A stretch of 16,516 nucleotides of DNA from an uncultured Dorea sp. (GCA_934307335.1 CAKRCL010000039.1:1-16516); one strand, 5' to 3'. Numbered from the stretch's first letter, positions 7,417 through 14,087 are shown. The notes: a model not told the origin generated them from the sequence alone. Numbers and translations are program-made.

Positions 7417-7926
7417 ATGGAGTCCACGAAAACACGCGGCCGGCATTATTTTCTGGCAATACTTTTGGTATTGCTCGGTGTAATATTTGATCAATTCACG
7501 AAAATCCTGGCAGTAAATCATTTAAAAGATCAGGATCCTTTTATTCTTATAAAAAATGTATTTCAATTTGAATACCTCGAAAACAGAGGCGCAGCTTTCG
7601 GTATCATGCAAAATAAGCAGATATTCTTTTTTATAATTGTCGTTATTATTTCAGTCATAATTGTCAAATTTTACTTACATGTACCAATGACAAAACGTTT
7701 TCTGCCTCTTCGCCTCTGTGCCATTTTTATCTTCGCAGGTGCAATCGGCAATTTTATTGATCGTCTGAAACTTGGTTATGTAGTAGATTTCTTTTATTTC
7801 AAGCTGATAAATTTTCCGGTTTTCAATGTTGCAGATATCTATGTGACAATTGGAACCTTTGTACTTGCATTTTTATTGCTTTTTTATTATAAGGAGGACG
7901 ACCTTGACGGAATATTTCACAGTTGA
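7417..7926 (+). CDS. lspA: lipoprotein signal peptidase (signal peptidase II)
   Basis: Protein of 169 residues with four membrane segments (about 10-30, 66-88, 97-113, 140-158). LspA is the aspartyl protease that cleaves signal peptides from diacylglyceryl-modified prolipoproteins. Signature blocks are DQFTK at 25-29, NRGAAFGI at 57-64, GNFIDRLKLGYVVDFF with catalytic Asp124, and FNVADI with catalytic Asp140. The ATG at 7417 has AAAGGAAG at 7400-7407. The gene overlaps the downstream pseudouridine synthase by 23 nt, so translation of the two may be coupled. This pairing with an RluD-type gene is common in Firmicutes and is conserved gene order rather than shared chemistry. Confidence 0.95.
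   Translation: MESTKTRGRHYFLAILLVLLGVIFDQFTKILAVNHLKDQDPFILIKNVFQFEYLENRGAAFGIMQNKQIFFFIIVVIISVIIVKFYLHVPMTKRFLPLRLCAIFIFAGAIGNFIDRLKLGYVVDFFYFKLINFPVFNVADIYVTIGTFVLAFLLLFYYKEDDLDGIFHS
7891..7906 (+). promoter_or_regulatory. ribosome binding site inside lspA deciding a TTG start
   Basis: AAGGAGG at 7891-7897 lies within the lspA reading frame, six nucleotides before TTG 7904. The longer in-frame ATG at 7850 would add 18 residues translated from lspA sequence and has no such site. TTG is also where homology to the S4 domain of RluD-type enzymes begins. Confidence 0.8.
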
Positions 7927-8812
7927 AAATGAAGAAGGAGACCGCATTGACCGCTATCTTTCAGATGAATTGCCAGACCGGTCCAGATCTTATCTTCAAA
8001 AATTAATCAAAGAACAATACATCAAAGTAAATGACAAGCCTGTAAAAGCCAATTACAGGCTTAATTTAGGTGACAGGGTAGAAGTATGCATCCCCGAAGC
8101 AAAAGAACCGGATATCGAACCAGAAAACATCTCTCTGGACATTTTATATGAAGATGAAGATGTCATTGTAGTAAATAAGCCAAAGCAAATGGTTGTCCAT
8201 CCGGCACCTGGACATTATAGTGGGACACTTGTAAATGCACTGATGTATCATTGTGGAGATGAGCTGTCCGGCATTAACGGCACTTCCAGACCAGGAATTG
8301 TTCACCGGATTGATATGGATACTACAGGATCTTTAATCGTTTGTAAAAATGATATAGCTCATAGAAGTCTTGCAGCACAATTGAAAGAACATTCTATTAA
8401 TCGCATTTATGAAGCAATTGTACATGGCAACATCAAAGAAGATGAAGGAACGGTAAATGCACCAATTGGCCGTCACCCTACGGATCGAAAGAAGATGAGT
8501 ACACACGCCAAAAATGCCCGAAATGCTATTACTCATTACAAGGTTTTGAAACGATTTGGTGATTATACATATATTCAATGTAAACTTGAAACCGGACGAA
8601 CACATCAGATACGTGTACACATGGCAAGTATTGGACATCCTCTGCTAGGAGATCAAGTATATGGTCCAAAAAAATGTCCTTATCCAAAATTAATCGGCCA
8701 GACATTACATGCTAAAACTCTTGGTTTTATTCACCCAAAAACAGGCGAATATATTGAAGTAAATGCACCTTTGCCAGAATACTTTTCAAATTTATTAGAT
8801 AAATTATATTAA
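7904..8812 (+). CDS. rluD: RluD-type 23S rRNA pseudouridine synthase
   Basis: Protein of 302 residues of the RluA/RluD family, which isomerises uridine to pseudouridine in structured RNA; the RluD group acts on 23S rRNA helix 69. An N-terminal S4 RNA-binding domain spans about residues 12-70 (RIDRYLSDELPDRSRSYLQKLI). The catalytic domain contains GIVHRIDMDTTG with catalytic Asp137 (the family motif is HRLDxxTSG; Ile and Thr replace Leu and Ser conservatively). Later blocks are ETGRTHQIRVHMASIGHPLLGD and GQTLHAKTLGFIHP. RluD specificity is inferred from the S4 domain, length and lspA linkage; another RluA-family target is possible. It is the last gene of the plus-strand cluster; no clear terminator follows before the next promoter. 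Confidence 0.88.
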   Translation: MTEYFTVENEEGDRIDRYLSDELPDRSRSYLQKLIKEQYIKVNDKPVKANYRLNLGDRVEVCIPEAKEPDIEPENISLDILYEDEDVIVVNKPKQMVVHPAPGHYSGTLVNALMYHCGDELSGINGTSRPGIVHRIDMDTTGSLIVCKNDIAHRSLAAQLKEHSINRIYEAIVHGNIKEDEGTVNAPIGRHPTDRKKMSTHAKNARNAITHYKVLKRFGDYTYIQCKLETGRTHQIRVHMASIGHPLLGDQVYGPKKCPYPKLIGQTLHAKTLGFIHPKTGEYIEVNAPLPEYFSNLLDKLY

Positions 8813-8841
8813 ATTTTCTATACATTTCATGCAATTTATAG

Positions 8842-8847
8842 TATAAT
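8842..8847 (+). promoter_or_regulatory. probable -10 element of the cytidylate-kinase-like gene
   Basis: TATAAT at 8842-8847 in the 64-nt gap after the pseudouridine synthase gene, 30 nt before the ATG at 8877. No good -35 is present at 16-18 bp spacing, so this is a moderate candidate for an independent promoter. Confidence 0.4.
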
Positions 8848-8876
8848 ATCTTTATACTTAAAGGAGCGTGATAAAA

Positions 8877-9521
8877 ATGACAAACACAATTATTACAATC
8901 GGACGTGAATTTGGTAGTGGCGGATGCGAAATCGGCCATAAATTAGCTGAGAAATTAGGCGTTAAATGTTACGACAAAGATATGCTGGATCTTGCAGCAA
9001 AAGAAAGCGGAATTTGCCAGGAGATATTTGAAAGCCATGATGAAAAACCAACAAACAGCTTTCTTTATTCTCTGGTAATGGATACATATTCATTTGGTTA
9101 TTCTTCCGGAAGCTATACAGATATGCCGTTAAATCACAAAGTCTTTCTTGCACAGTTTGATGCAATTAAAAAGATTGCAAAAGAAGGGTCTTGTGTCCTT
9201 GTCGGCAGATGTGCTGATTATGCATTAGAAGACAATCCCGAATTATTAAGTGTTTTTATTCATGCTGATATAGATGCACGTATTCGTCGTATTGCCCGTG
9301 ATTTCGATCTGACCGATGCCAAGGCAAAAGAAATGATTAAAAAGACAGATAAGCAACGCAGCAGTTACTATAATTATTATACTAACAAACGCTGGGGCGA
9401 TGCCAACAGTTACCAGTTCTGCCTTGACAGTTCGAAACTCGGTATTGATGGCACCGTAGAAGCAATCCTAAAATTAATTGAATTAAAGAATAATCCGGAC
9501 ATTAATAAGAAAATTTATTAA
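8877..9521 (+). CDS. cytidylate kinase-like family protein
   Basis: Protein of 214 residues resembling the cytidylate-kinase-like family (Pfam Cytidylate_kin2), P-loop nucleoside monophosphate kinase-fold proteins common in clostridial genomes and distinct from canonical Cmk. The N-terminal ITIGREFGSGGCEIGHKLA at residues 5-23 contains the nucleotide-binding loop. The adjacent YDKDMLDLAAKESG block and the central VLVGRCADYAL are typical, as is a basic lid-like region RIRRIARDFDL with later KKTDKQRSSYYNYYTNKRWG. The nucleotide substrate is not proven for this group. The start is ATG 8877 with AAAGGAG upstream; the earlier in-frame ATG at 8868 overlaps poorly with that site. It has a possible promoter of its own and converges on the recombinase gene with only 8 nt between stop codons. 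Confidence 0.8.
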   Translation: MTNTIITIGREFGSGGCEIGHKLAEKLGVKCYDKDMLDLAAKESGICQEIFESHDEKPTNSFLYSLVMDTYSFGYSSGSYTDMPLNHKVFLAQFDAIKKIAKEGSCVLVGRCADYALEDNPELLSVFIHADIDARIRRIARDFDLTDAKAKEMIKKTDKQRSSYYNYYTNKRWGDANSYQFCLDSSKLGIDGTVEAILKLIELKNNPDINKKIY

Positions 9522-9529
9522 CAAGATAT

Positions 9530-10606
9530 TTATTCACGTAATTTTACAGCAGATGCCGCCATGCGGCGTCTGTCTTCGTCTATAGCCGCATAATGTTTCT
9601 TTGTAGTATTCACATCTTTGTGCCCCAGAACATCCGCTACAAGGTAAATATCGCCTGTTTCCTTATATAACGATGTGCCATAGGTACTACGAAGTTTATG
9701 AGGTGTGATTTTTTTATTCGGAGTTACCTGACGGGCATATTTCTTCACCATATTCTCAATTGCCTGAACCCCCATGCGTTTTCTTTGCGTTGATAAAAAT
9801 AAGGCTTCTTCATGGCCAGAGAGAGGAGTAATGGCCTTCCTTTCACATTCAATGTAATTTTCAAGTGCATCAGCAACCTCATCGCCAAAATAAACAACCA
9901 TCTGACTGCCACCTTTTCGCGTAACCGTAATTCCATTATTCTTGAAATCTACATCTGTAAGATTTAATCCTACACACTCTGAAACACGGATTCCAGTGCC
10001 GAGAAGAAGCGTCAGAATTGCCAGATCACGATTCTTTGTTTTCTGGTAATATGCAAGTGCCTGTCCAGTCAGATGTTCACCTGCAGATTCCACATAATCT
10101 AACAGCATTGCCACCTCATCAATATCTAAACGTATAATTGCCTTGTCGTGAAGCTTTGGCATATCCACTAAAAGCGTCGGATTCGTGGCAATGTACTGAT
10201 GCTTAAAATAATACGAATAAAAGCTTCTAAGCGCTGACATCTTACGTTTTAACCCACGTTCACCATTGGTAATCATTTCATTGTCCTCACGCTTATAAAC
10301 CTTCAGATATTCCATATATTCTTCGATATCGACCGGCTGAATCTTATCCAAATCCTGTACCCGAAATTGATCTATTGTATAATTCTTATAAACCGGATTA
10401 TTCTCTAACAGAAAATGAAAGAAAACACGAATATCGTAAGCATAGTTAATTCTTGTTCTCGCAGAAGATTTAGGCTCCATTGCACGGAAATAATCTTTTG
10501 CAAATGGTGGCAAAGTCTTTAAGACCTCTCTAAGTCTCAGTGTCTGGTCTATCTGTGTCTGTTTATAATAATCATTTGATTTAGTTGTTTTATTATCTAT
10601 CATCAT
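9530..10606 (-). CDS. tyrosine recombinase (XerC/XerD-like site-specific recombinase)
   Basis: Protein of 358 residues with the complete tyrosine recombinase active site: Arg207 (GTGIRVSE), Lys231 (TRKGGS), His303 and Arg306 (HKLRSTYG), His329 (LGHKD) and nucleophile Tyr339 (KKHYA). The N-terminal SAM-like core-binding domain covers about residues 30-145, preceded by about 30 extra residues, making it longer than typical XerC/D (about 300). It could be the cell's chromosome-dimer resolvase or a separate Xer paralogue. Nothing mobile surrounds it (no excisionase, att repeats or tRNA gene), so a phage or ICE integrase is unlikely. AAGAGGAT precedes the ATG pair at 10606/10603; the first is taken. 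It lies on the same strand as the YneA-like gene, 250 nt downstream, with its own promoter candidate, so SOS control is possible but not shown. Confidence 0.85.
   Translation of the reverse strand: MMIDNKTTKSNDYYKQTQIDQTLRLREVLKTLPPFAKDYFRAMEPKSSARTRINYAYDIRVFFHFLLENNPVYKNYTIDQFRVQDLDKIQPVDIEEYMEYLKVYKREDNEMITNGERGLKRKMSALRSFYSYYFKHQYIATNPTLLVDMPKLHDKAIIRLDIDEVAMLLDYVESAGEHLTGQALAYYQKTKNRDLAILTLLLGTGIRVSECVGLNLTDVDFKNNGITVTRKGGSQMVVYFGDEVADALENYIECERKAITPLSGHEEALFLSTQRKRMGVQAIENMVKKYARQVTPNKKITPHKLRSTYGTSLYKETGDIYLVADVLGHKDVNTTKKHYAAIDEDRRRMAASAVKLRE
9550..9572 (+). terminator. GC-rich hairpin inside the 3' end of the recombinase gene
   Basis: CAGATGCCGC at 9550-9559 and GCGGCGTCTG at 9563-9572 form a 10-bp stem with a 3-nt loop. 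One pair is G-U when read as plus-strand RNA. It is followed by TCTTCGTCT. It could end transcription of the convergent kinase-like gene, since the two genes have only 8 nt between them. The T-run is poor and the bases are also coding, so this is tentative. Confidence 0.35.
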
Positions 10607-10642
10607 AAATATCCTCTTAAATACAATCTTTATTACATATAA

Positions 10643-10671
10643 ATTGTAGCATATCTCTAATTATTCGTCTA
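10643..10671 (-). promoter_or_regulatory. predicted sigma-A promoter of the tyrosine recombinase
   Basis: On the minus strand TAGACG (10671-10666) is followed after exactly 17 bp by TACAAT (10648-10643), preceded by TGC, an extended -10. It lies about 37 nt before the recombinase ATG. No LexA box overlaps it, which argues for LexA-independent expression of the recombinase. Confidence 0.55.
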
Positions 10672-10723
10672 CATCTTTTGGAAAAATCGGTGTTTGTCGT
10701 ATAGATTGATTCCTTAGTATAAA

Positions 10724-10762
10724 GACATGACATAAAACTAATCTCTAATCTTATGCCATGTC
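10724..10762 (-). terminator. possible terminator after the YneA-like LysM gene
   Basis: On the minus strand a 12-bp stem (GACATGGCATAA with its near complement, one G-U pair) and 15-nt loop is followed by TTTATACTA. It lies about 95 nt after the LysM stop codon and upstream of the recombinase promoter. The short T-run makes this a moderate candidate. Confidence 0.4.
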
Positions 10763-10856
10763 CATGGGTGAGTGTTTATATATAAGAGAATAACATTCTT
10801 ATATATCTGAGTAAAAAATATATCTGAAACGCTATATTATTTACACAACAGGCTAT

Positions 10857-11237
10857 TTATCTTGCCTGTGTGTCATAATAAGCTACTGTAAGGTACTGTC
10901 CTGCATGAATCCGATCTGATGTAAGTCCATTGATAGACATTACTTCATCAATATAGTCATAAATGGAATTATAGTCATCACCTCTGTATTCTTTTGCAAT
11001 TCCCCATAATGTATCGCCTTCCTTAATTTCAATACTCTTATAAAATTTTTGTTCAGCCTTATCATGAGCAGATGCCAGATTACTACCGAGTGCAACACTT
11101 AATCCAACAATCATAATAAATGCTACCATCCAAAGTGTTAATGTATTTCTATATTTCTTATGTTTTTTTAATCTTGACTTTCCTGATTCTGTTCTTACCA
11201 CGGATTCTTCTACTGCATATTCATTACCTGTTCTCAT
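10857..11237 (-). CDS. yneA: YneA-like SOS cell division inhibitor with LysM domain
   Basis: Protein of 126 residues: a basic cytoplasmic N-terminus (residues 1-32), one membrane segment (about 33-54, TLWMVAFIMIVGLSVALG) and an external LysM domain (about 68-121; IEIKEGDTLWGIAKEYRG ... INGLTSDRIHAGQYLTV). LysM binds glycan strands. The size, architecture and divergent position beside lexA match B. subtilis YneA, the SOS-induced protein that delays septation during DNA damage. Its N-terminal tail is longer than in YneA. Its promoter is fully consensus and covered by LexA boxes (see 11323-11372), which strongly supports the assignment. AAGGGGAG precedes the ATG at 11237. A generic LysM cell-wall protein is the alternative; the operator evidence makes SOS function much more likely. 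Confidence 0.8.
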   Translation of the reverse strand: MRTGNEYAVEESVVRTESGKSRLKKHKKYRNTLTLWMVAFIMIVGLSVALGSNLASAHDKAEQKFYKSIEIKEGDTLWGIAKEYRGDDYNSIYDYIDEVMSINGLTSDRIHAGQYLTVAYYDTQAR

Positions 11238-11308
11238 AATCTTATACTCCCCTTTTTTTAATTCCTTAATCTGAAATCCTAAATTGTAACTATACCTTTC
11301 GTAGCATT

Positions 11309-11322
11309 CGAATAAATGTTTT
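11309..11322. promoter_or_regulatory. degenerate LexA box abutting the perfect one
   Basis: CGAATAAATGTTTT matches 7 of the 10 specified bases of the consensus CGAAC-N4-GTTCG and lies immediately next to the perfect box, centre spacing 14 bp. It may be a weak secondary site or chance in AT-rich sequence. Confidence 0.3.
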
Positions 11323-11336
11323 CGAACTTTTGTTCG
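11323..11336. promoter_or_regulatory. perfect LexA operator (Cheo box)
   Basis: CGAACTTTTGTTCG is a perfect palindromic match to the Gram-positive LexA box CGAAC-N4-GTTCG. It falls just downstream of the predicted transcription start (about 11337) of the minus-strand LysM gene, where bound LexA would block initiation or early elongation. Confidence 0.9.
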
Positions 11337-11343
11337 TATCTAC

Positions 11344-11372
11344 ATTATATCGAACAGTTGTTTGGTTGTCAA
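11344..11372 (-). promoter_or_regulatory. consensus sigma-A promoter of the YneA-like gene
   Basis: On the minus strand TTGACA (11372-11367), a 17-bp spacer and TATAAT (11349-11344): both hexamers match the consensus exactly. The predicted start is near 11337, giving a leader of about 100 nt. A LexA box fills the spacer and another covers the start, so the promoter should be strong when derepressed and tightly shut otherwise. Confidence 0.88.
11351..11364. promoter_or_regulatory. LexA operator inside the YneA-like promoter spacer
   Basis: CGAACAGTTGTTTG differs from CGAAC-N4-GTTCG at one base. It lies wholly between the -35 (11367-11372) and -10 (11344-11349) elements of the minus-strand promoter. 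Confidence 0.85.
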
Positions 11373-11391
11373 TATTTTTTTTGCGAATTAT

Positions 11392-11418
11392 CGAACGTAT
11401 TTTCTAAACATTTGTTTG
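11392..11418. promoter_or_regulatory. pair of degenerate LexA boxes upstream of lexA
   Basis: CGAACGTATTTTCT (11392-11405) has two mismatches and TAAACATTTGTTTG (11405-11418) three mismatches to CGAAC-N4-GTTCG. Their centres are 13 bp apart. The second overlaps the -35 of the lexA promoter candidate. Weak sites here would suit LexA autoregulation with earlier derepression of lexA than of the division inhibitor. Confidence 0.5.
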
Positions 11419-11444
11419 CTTTTTAGTATACCCTGTGATAAAAT
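11416..11444 (+). promoter_or_regulatory. predicted lexA promoter
   Basis: TTGCTT (11416-11421), a 17-bp spacer and TAAAAT (11439-11444) preceded by TGA, an extended -10. The predicted start near 11451 leaves a leader of about 54 nt before ATG 11505. Confidence 0.6.
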
Positions 11445-11504
11445 AAAAACATCAAATTGAGCCTTTACTTAAGAACTGAAGTATACAGGAGGATTATTAT
11501 AATT

Positions 11505-12122
11505 ATGGCACAGGGTAAGATTACTCCAAAGCAACAGGAGATTTTAGACTATATTAAATCACAGATACTGGATCGTGGATTTCCACCGGCCGTACGTGAT
11601 ATCTGCGAAGCTGTTCATTTGAAATCTACATCTTCTGTTCATTCTCATCTTGAGACTTTGGAGAAGAACGGATATATCAAGAGAGATCCTACGAAACCAA
11701 GAGCAATCGAGATTCTTGATGAATCATTCAATTTCAACAGACGCGAGATGGTCAACGTTCCATTGGTCGGTCGTGTAGCTGCCGGGGAGCCGATTCTGGC
11801 ACAGCAGAATATCGAGAACTACTTTCCTATTCCTATGGAATTTATGCCGAACAATCAGACATTCATGCTTACGGTTCATGGTGAAAGTATGATTAATGCC
11901 GGAATTCTAGATGGCGATATGGTTCTTGTGGAACAACAACAGACTGCTGATAACGGAGATATGGTAGTTGCTCTTATTGATGATGGTGCTACTGTTAAGA
12001 CTTTTTATAAGGAAGAAGGATTTATCAGACTTCAACCAGAGAACGATTTTCTTGATCCGATCATTGTAAGAGACTGTCAGATTCTTGGTAAGGTTATCGG
12101 AGTATTTCGATTCTTTAAATAG
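11505..12122 (+). CDS. lexA: SOS repressor LexA
   Basis: Protein of 205 residues, the usual Firmicutes length. LexA represses DNA-damage genes and cleaves itself when RecA filaments form. The N-terminal winged helix-turn-helix (about residues 5-70) includes [38 protein letters not shown] blocks at 25-58. The C-terminal S24 peptidase domain carries the cleavage bond Ala93-Gly94 (VGRVAAGEP), nucleophile Ser128 (HGESMI) and general base Lys165 (ATVKTF). The start is ATG 11505, matching the family N-terminus, with AGGAGG at 11487-11492. The spacing is long (12 nt), but the upstream in-frame ATG at 11457 lies near the predicted transcription start. The gene diverges from the YneA-like gene across a shared operator region and ends at a strong bidirectional terminator. 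Confidence 0.97.
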   Translation: MAQGKITPKQQEILDYIKSQILDRGFPPAVRDICEAVHLKSTSSVHSHLETLEKNGYIKRDPTKPRAIEILDESFNFNRREMVNVPLVGRVAAGEPILAQQNIENYFPIPMEFMPNNQTFMLTVHGESMINAGILDGDMVLVEQQQTADNGDMVVALIDDGATVKTFYKEEGFIRLQPENDFLDPIIVRDCQILGKVIGVFRFFK

Positions 12123-12135
12123 ATATGTCGATAAT

Positions 12136-12183
12136 AAAAAATCAGCACTTGTGCATTATCTTACACACAAGTGCTGATTTTTT
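12136..12183. terminator. strong bidirectional rho-independent terminator, lexA / rsfS
   Basis: An 18-bp perfect stem: A6 then TCAGCACTTGTG (12136-12153) pairs with CACAAGTGCTGA then T6 (12166-12183), with a 12-nt loop. The A-run on one side and T-run on the other give a U-tract in both directions. It serves lexA on the plus strand and rsfS on the minus strand. Confidence 0.95.
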
Positions 12184-12214
12184 ATCCTGTTATTTTATTA
12201 ATTTCTTCACACAA

Positions 12215-12559
12215 CTAATCCATTTGAACTTCTTTTCCGTCTTTCCAGATTCTTTCCAGATTATAGAACGGGCGATTCTCTTTATCAAAAATATGCACGA
12301 TAATATCGCCATAATCCAAAAGTACCCATGTACCGCTGTTGTTACCTTCTTGCTCTTTCAGTTCGTACCCTGCCTTATGCATCTTCTCTTCTACATTGTC
12401 AACAAGTGCACGTACCTGACTATCGCTGGATCCATTTGTGATTACAAAATAATCTCCAATTACTGAAATTTCAGATATATCTATCACACGTATATCTTCA
12501 CCTTTTTTCTCATCTAATGCCTGGTATGCTACATTTGCCATATCAAGTGCCTGATTCAT
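12215..12559 (-). CDS. rsfS: ribosomal silencing factor RsfS
   Basis: Protein of 114 residues of the RsfS (YqeL/YbeB/Iojap) family. It binds L14 on the free 50S subunit and blocks subunit joining, saving energy in starvation. Family blocks are VIDISEISVIGDYFVITNG, SDSQVRALVDNVEEKM, GTWVLLDYGDIIVHIF and FYNLERIWKD. The ATG at 12559 overlaps the yqeK stop by one base (TAATG), implying translational coupling. It is the last gene of the obgE operon and ends 32 nt before the bidirectional terminator. Confidence 0.96.
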   Translation of the reverse strand: MNQALDMANVAYQALDEKKGEDIRVIDISEISVIGDYFVITNGSSDSQVRALVDNVEEKMHKAGYELKEQEGNNSGTWVLLDYGDIIVHIFDKENRPFYNLERIWKDGKEVQMD

Positions 12560-13149
12560 TATATTTCCTCCTGCTTACCAAGTGTTTCGCTGTAAAATTT
12601 ATAAGTGTCTTCGGTCGTTTGATCGATTGGCATATTCTGATTTCTCAAATATACGAGAGAATCACGCAAAATACGATATAAACATTCATCAATATTTTCA
12701 AATGCCAGATGACGAACCTCTGCCATATTAGGGAGCTCTCTACGTCCTGGTTCGATATAATCTGCAATATATATAATCTTCTCTAACAGATTCATATCCG
12801 GTCGTCCAGTTGTATGACTCTGAATAGCAATTAATATCTCCTCATCGCCAATATCATATTTATCTTTTGCAAGATAAGCACCGAGCTTTGCATGCAAAAG
12901 ACTTGGGTTCTTTCGTTCGATATCCGTAATGTCCAGATTATATTTTTCACACATTTCTATCTTTTTATTTCCAGGAATACACTTTGCACAATCATGTAAA
13001 AGACCTGCAAGCAATGCTTTTCTCATATCCACATCATAACGCATAGCCAACGCGGCCGATGTATACATAACTCCCTGTGTATGCCGGTAACGATCTTCGT
13101 CCAATTCCTTTTTTAATTTCTTACTGATTTTTTCGATTTCCTGATCCAT
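12559..13149 (-). CDS. yqeK: YqeK, HD-domain symmetrical Ap4A hydrolase
   Basis: Protein of 196 residues of the YqeK family, metal-dependent HD phosphohydrolases that split diadenosine tetraphosphate symmetrically into two ADP. HD residues are visible as His23 (RYRHTQGV), His52-Asp53 (AGLLHDCAK), the HAKLGAYLA block and a later IQSHTTG with IIYIADYIEPGR. The ATG at 13149 lies inside the 3' end of nadD (29-nt overlap) and is preceded by GGAAGGAAGG. Proximity to nadD and rsfS is the standard Firmicutes order. Confidence 0.95.
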   Translation of the reverse strand: MDQEIEKISKKLKKELDEDRYRHTQGVMYTSAALAMRYDVDMRKALLAGLLHDCAKCIPGNKKIEMCEKYNLDITDIERKNPSLLHAKLGAYLAKDKYDIGDEEILIAIQSHTTGRPDMNLLEKIIYIADYIEPGRRELPNMAEVRHLAFENIDECLYRILRDSLVYLRNQNMPIDQTTEDTYKFYSETLGKQEEI

Positions 13150-13747
13150 ACAATCCTTCCTTCCTGATATATGCCTCTACTTCTGCCGGAATGTATTCTG
13201 ACACAGGCTCTCCTGCTTCTATAAATGCTCTGATTTCGTGGGAGGACACATCTTCCAAGGGCATCGCTAAAAACTCTATCTGTGCCCCGTATTTGCGTTT
13301 TAAAAGCTCTATCTGTCCTTTTATCTCTTCACTTGTTGTAACTTCATCCCGACAGGCTGCCAGAATTGTACAAGTTTTAAAAAGCCGTTCCGGGTATCTC
13401 CACGTTTCGATTGCAAAAAGCGAGTCTGCTCCAATGATAAAATAAAAATAATCCTCTGGATACATTTTTTTGAAGTGTTCCATTGTCTCGTAAGAATAAG
13501 AAATCTTTTTTCGCTTTGCTTCATATTCCTGAAGACGAAATTGTTCATTGGACTCAATTGCAATTCGAGTCATTTCAATTCTTTGCTGAATATCTGACTC
13601 AATCGACGATCTTTTTTTATGTGGAGGTACACCATTAGGCATAAACCAAATCTGATCAAGCACAAACTGTTCAAGTGCTGCCTGTGCCAGATGTAAATGC
13701 CCATTGTGAATTGGGTCAAATGTACCACCCATAATTCCTATTTTCAT
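13121..13747 (-). CDS. nadD: nicotinate-nucleotide adenylyltransferase NadD
   Basis: Protein of 208 residues of the nucleotidyltransferase fold. NadD transfers AMP from ATP to nicotinate mononucleotide, the penultimate step of NAD synthesis. The N-terminal GIMGGTFDPIHNGHL (residues 4-18) holds the nucleotide-binding HxGH motif; PPHKKR, FIIGADSLFAIETWRYPERL and the C-terminal VSSHEIR (family form ISSTxIR) follow. AGGTG precedes the ATG at 13747. It starts 36 nt after the yhbY stop and overlaps yqeK. Confidence 0.96.
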   Translation of the reverse strand: MKIGIMGGTFDPIHNGHLHLAQAALEQFVLDQIWFMPNGVPPHKKRSSIESDIQQRIEMTRIAIESNEQFRLQEYEAKRKKISYSYETMEHFKKMYPEDYFYFIIGADSLFAIETWRYPERLFKTCTILAACRDEVTTSEEIKGQIELLKRKYGAQIEFLAMPLEDVSSHEIRAFIEAGEPVSEYIPAEVEAYIRKEGLYGSGNRKNQ

Positions 13748-13782
13748 AGATACACCTACATTTCACTGATATCAAGTATCAT

Positions 13783-14073
13783 TTATGGAAGAACAATTTT
13801 CTTATTCTTATCTTTTCCTTCTTTATAAAGAACAATTTTCTTGCCAATAACCTGTACGACCTGAGAATGTGTACGCTCTGATAAAACGCTTGCCAGTTCT
13901 TTCGGATCATCTGCGCAGTTCTTCAAAACACTGATCTTAATCAGCTCTCTTGCTTCCAGCGCCTCAGCAATTGCTTTTGTAAACTCCGGTGTCATACTGC
14001 TTTTTCCAATCTGAAAAATTGGATCCATTGTCATAGCAAGACTCTTCAGATATGCTCTCTGTTTTGTTGTCAT
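13783..14073 (-). CDS. yhbY: YhbY, CRM-domain RNA-binding protein
   Basis: Protein of 96 residues consisting of one CRM (YhbY) domain. Family members bind pre-50S particles and assist ribosome assembly. Recognisable blocks are KQRAYLKSLAMTMDPIFQIGK at the N-terminus (about residues 4-24), LEARELIKISVLKN in the middle, and SQVVQVIGKKIVLYK near the end. AAAGGA precedes the ATG at 14073, 14 nt after the obgE stop. This is the normal place in the obgE-yhbY-nadD operon. Confidence 0.94.
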   Translation of the reverse strand: MTTKQRAYLKSLAMTMDPIFQIGKSSMTPEFTKAIAEALEARELIKISVLKNCADDPKELASVLSERTHSQVVQVIGKKIVLYKEGKDKNKKIVLP

Positions 14074-14087
14074 AACTTTTTTCCTTT

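Larger units (their letters stand above)
10607..10856. other. 250-nt non-coding gap with stem-loops between LysM gene and recombinase
   Basis: No plausible gene is seen on either strand. Three inverted repeats are present. Arms 10843-10853 and 10864-10873 make 10 bp with one bulge and overlap the LysM stop codon. Arms 10778-10787 and 10797-10806 are a perfect 10 bp (ATATATAAGA). Arms 10724-10735 and 10751-10762 make 12 bp with one G-U on the minus strand. The recombinase promoter candidate lies at 10643-10671. Confidence 0.6.

Noticed and set aside
9530..10606. Tyrosine recombinase as a sign of a prophage or integrative element
   Set aside because: No excisionase, cargo, tRNA target or flanking att repeats; both sides are conserved housekeeping genes.
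10709..10742. Possible dif/Xer recombination site near ATTCCTTAGTATAAAG
   Set aside because: Only short stretches resemble the B. subtilis dif site; the two arms do not align as an 11-6-11 Xer site.
12125..12466. 113-residue plus-strand reading frame
   Set aside because: It runs antisense to rsfS, spans the terminator, lacks a ribosome site and resembles no protein.
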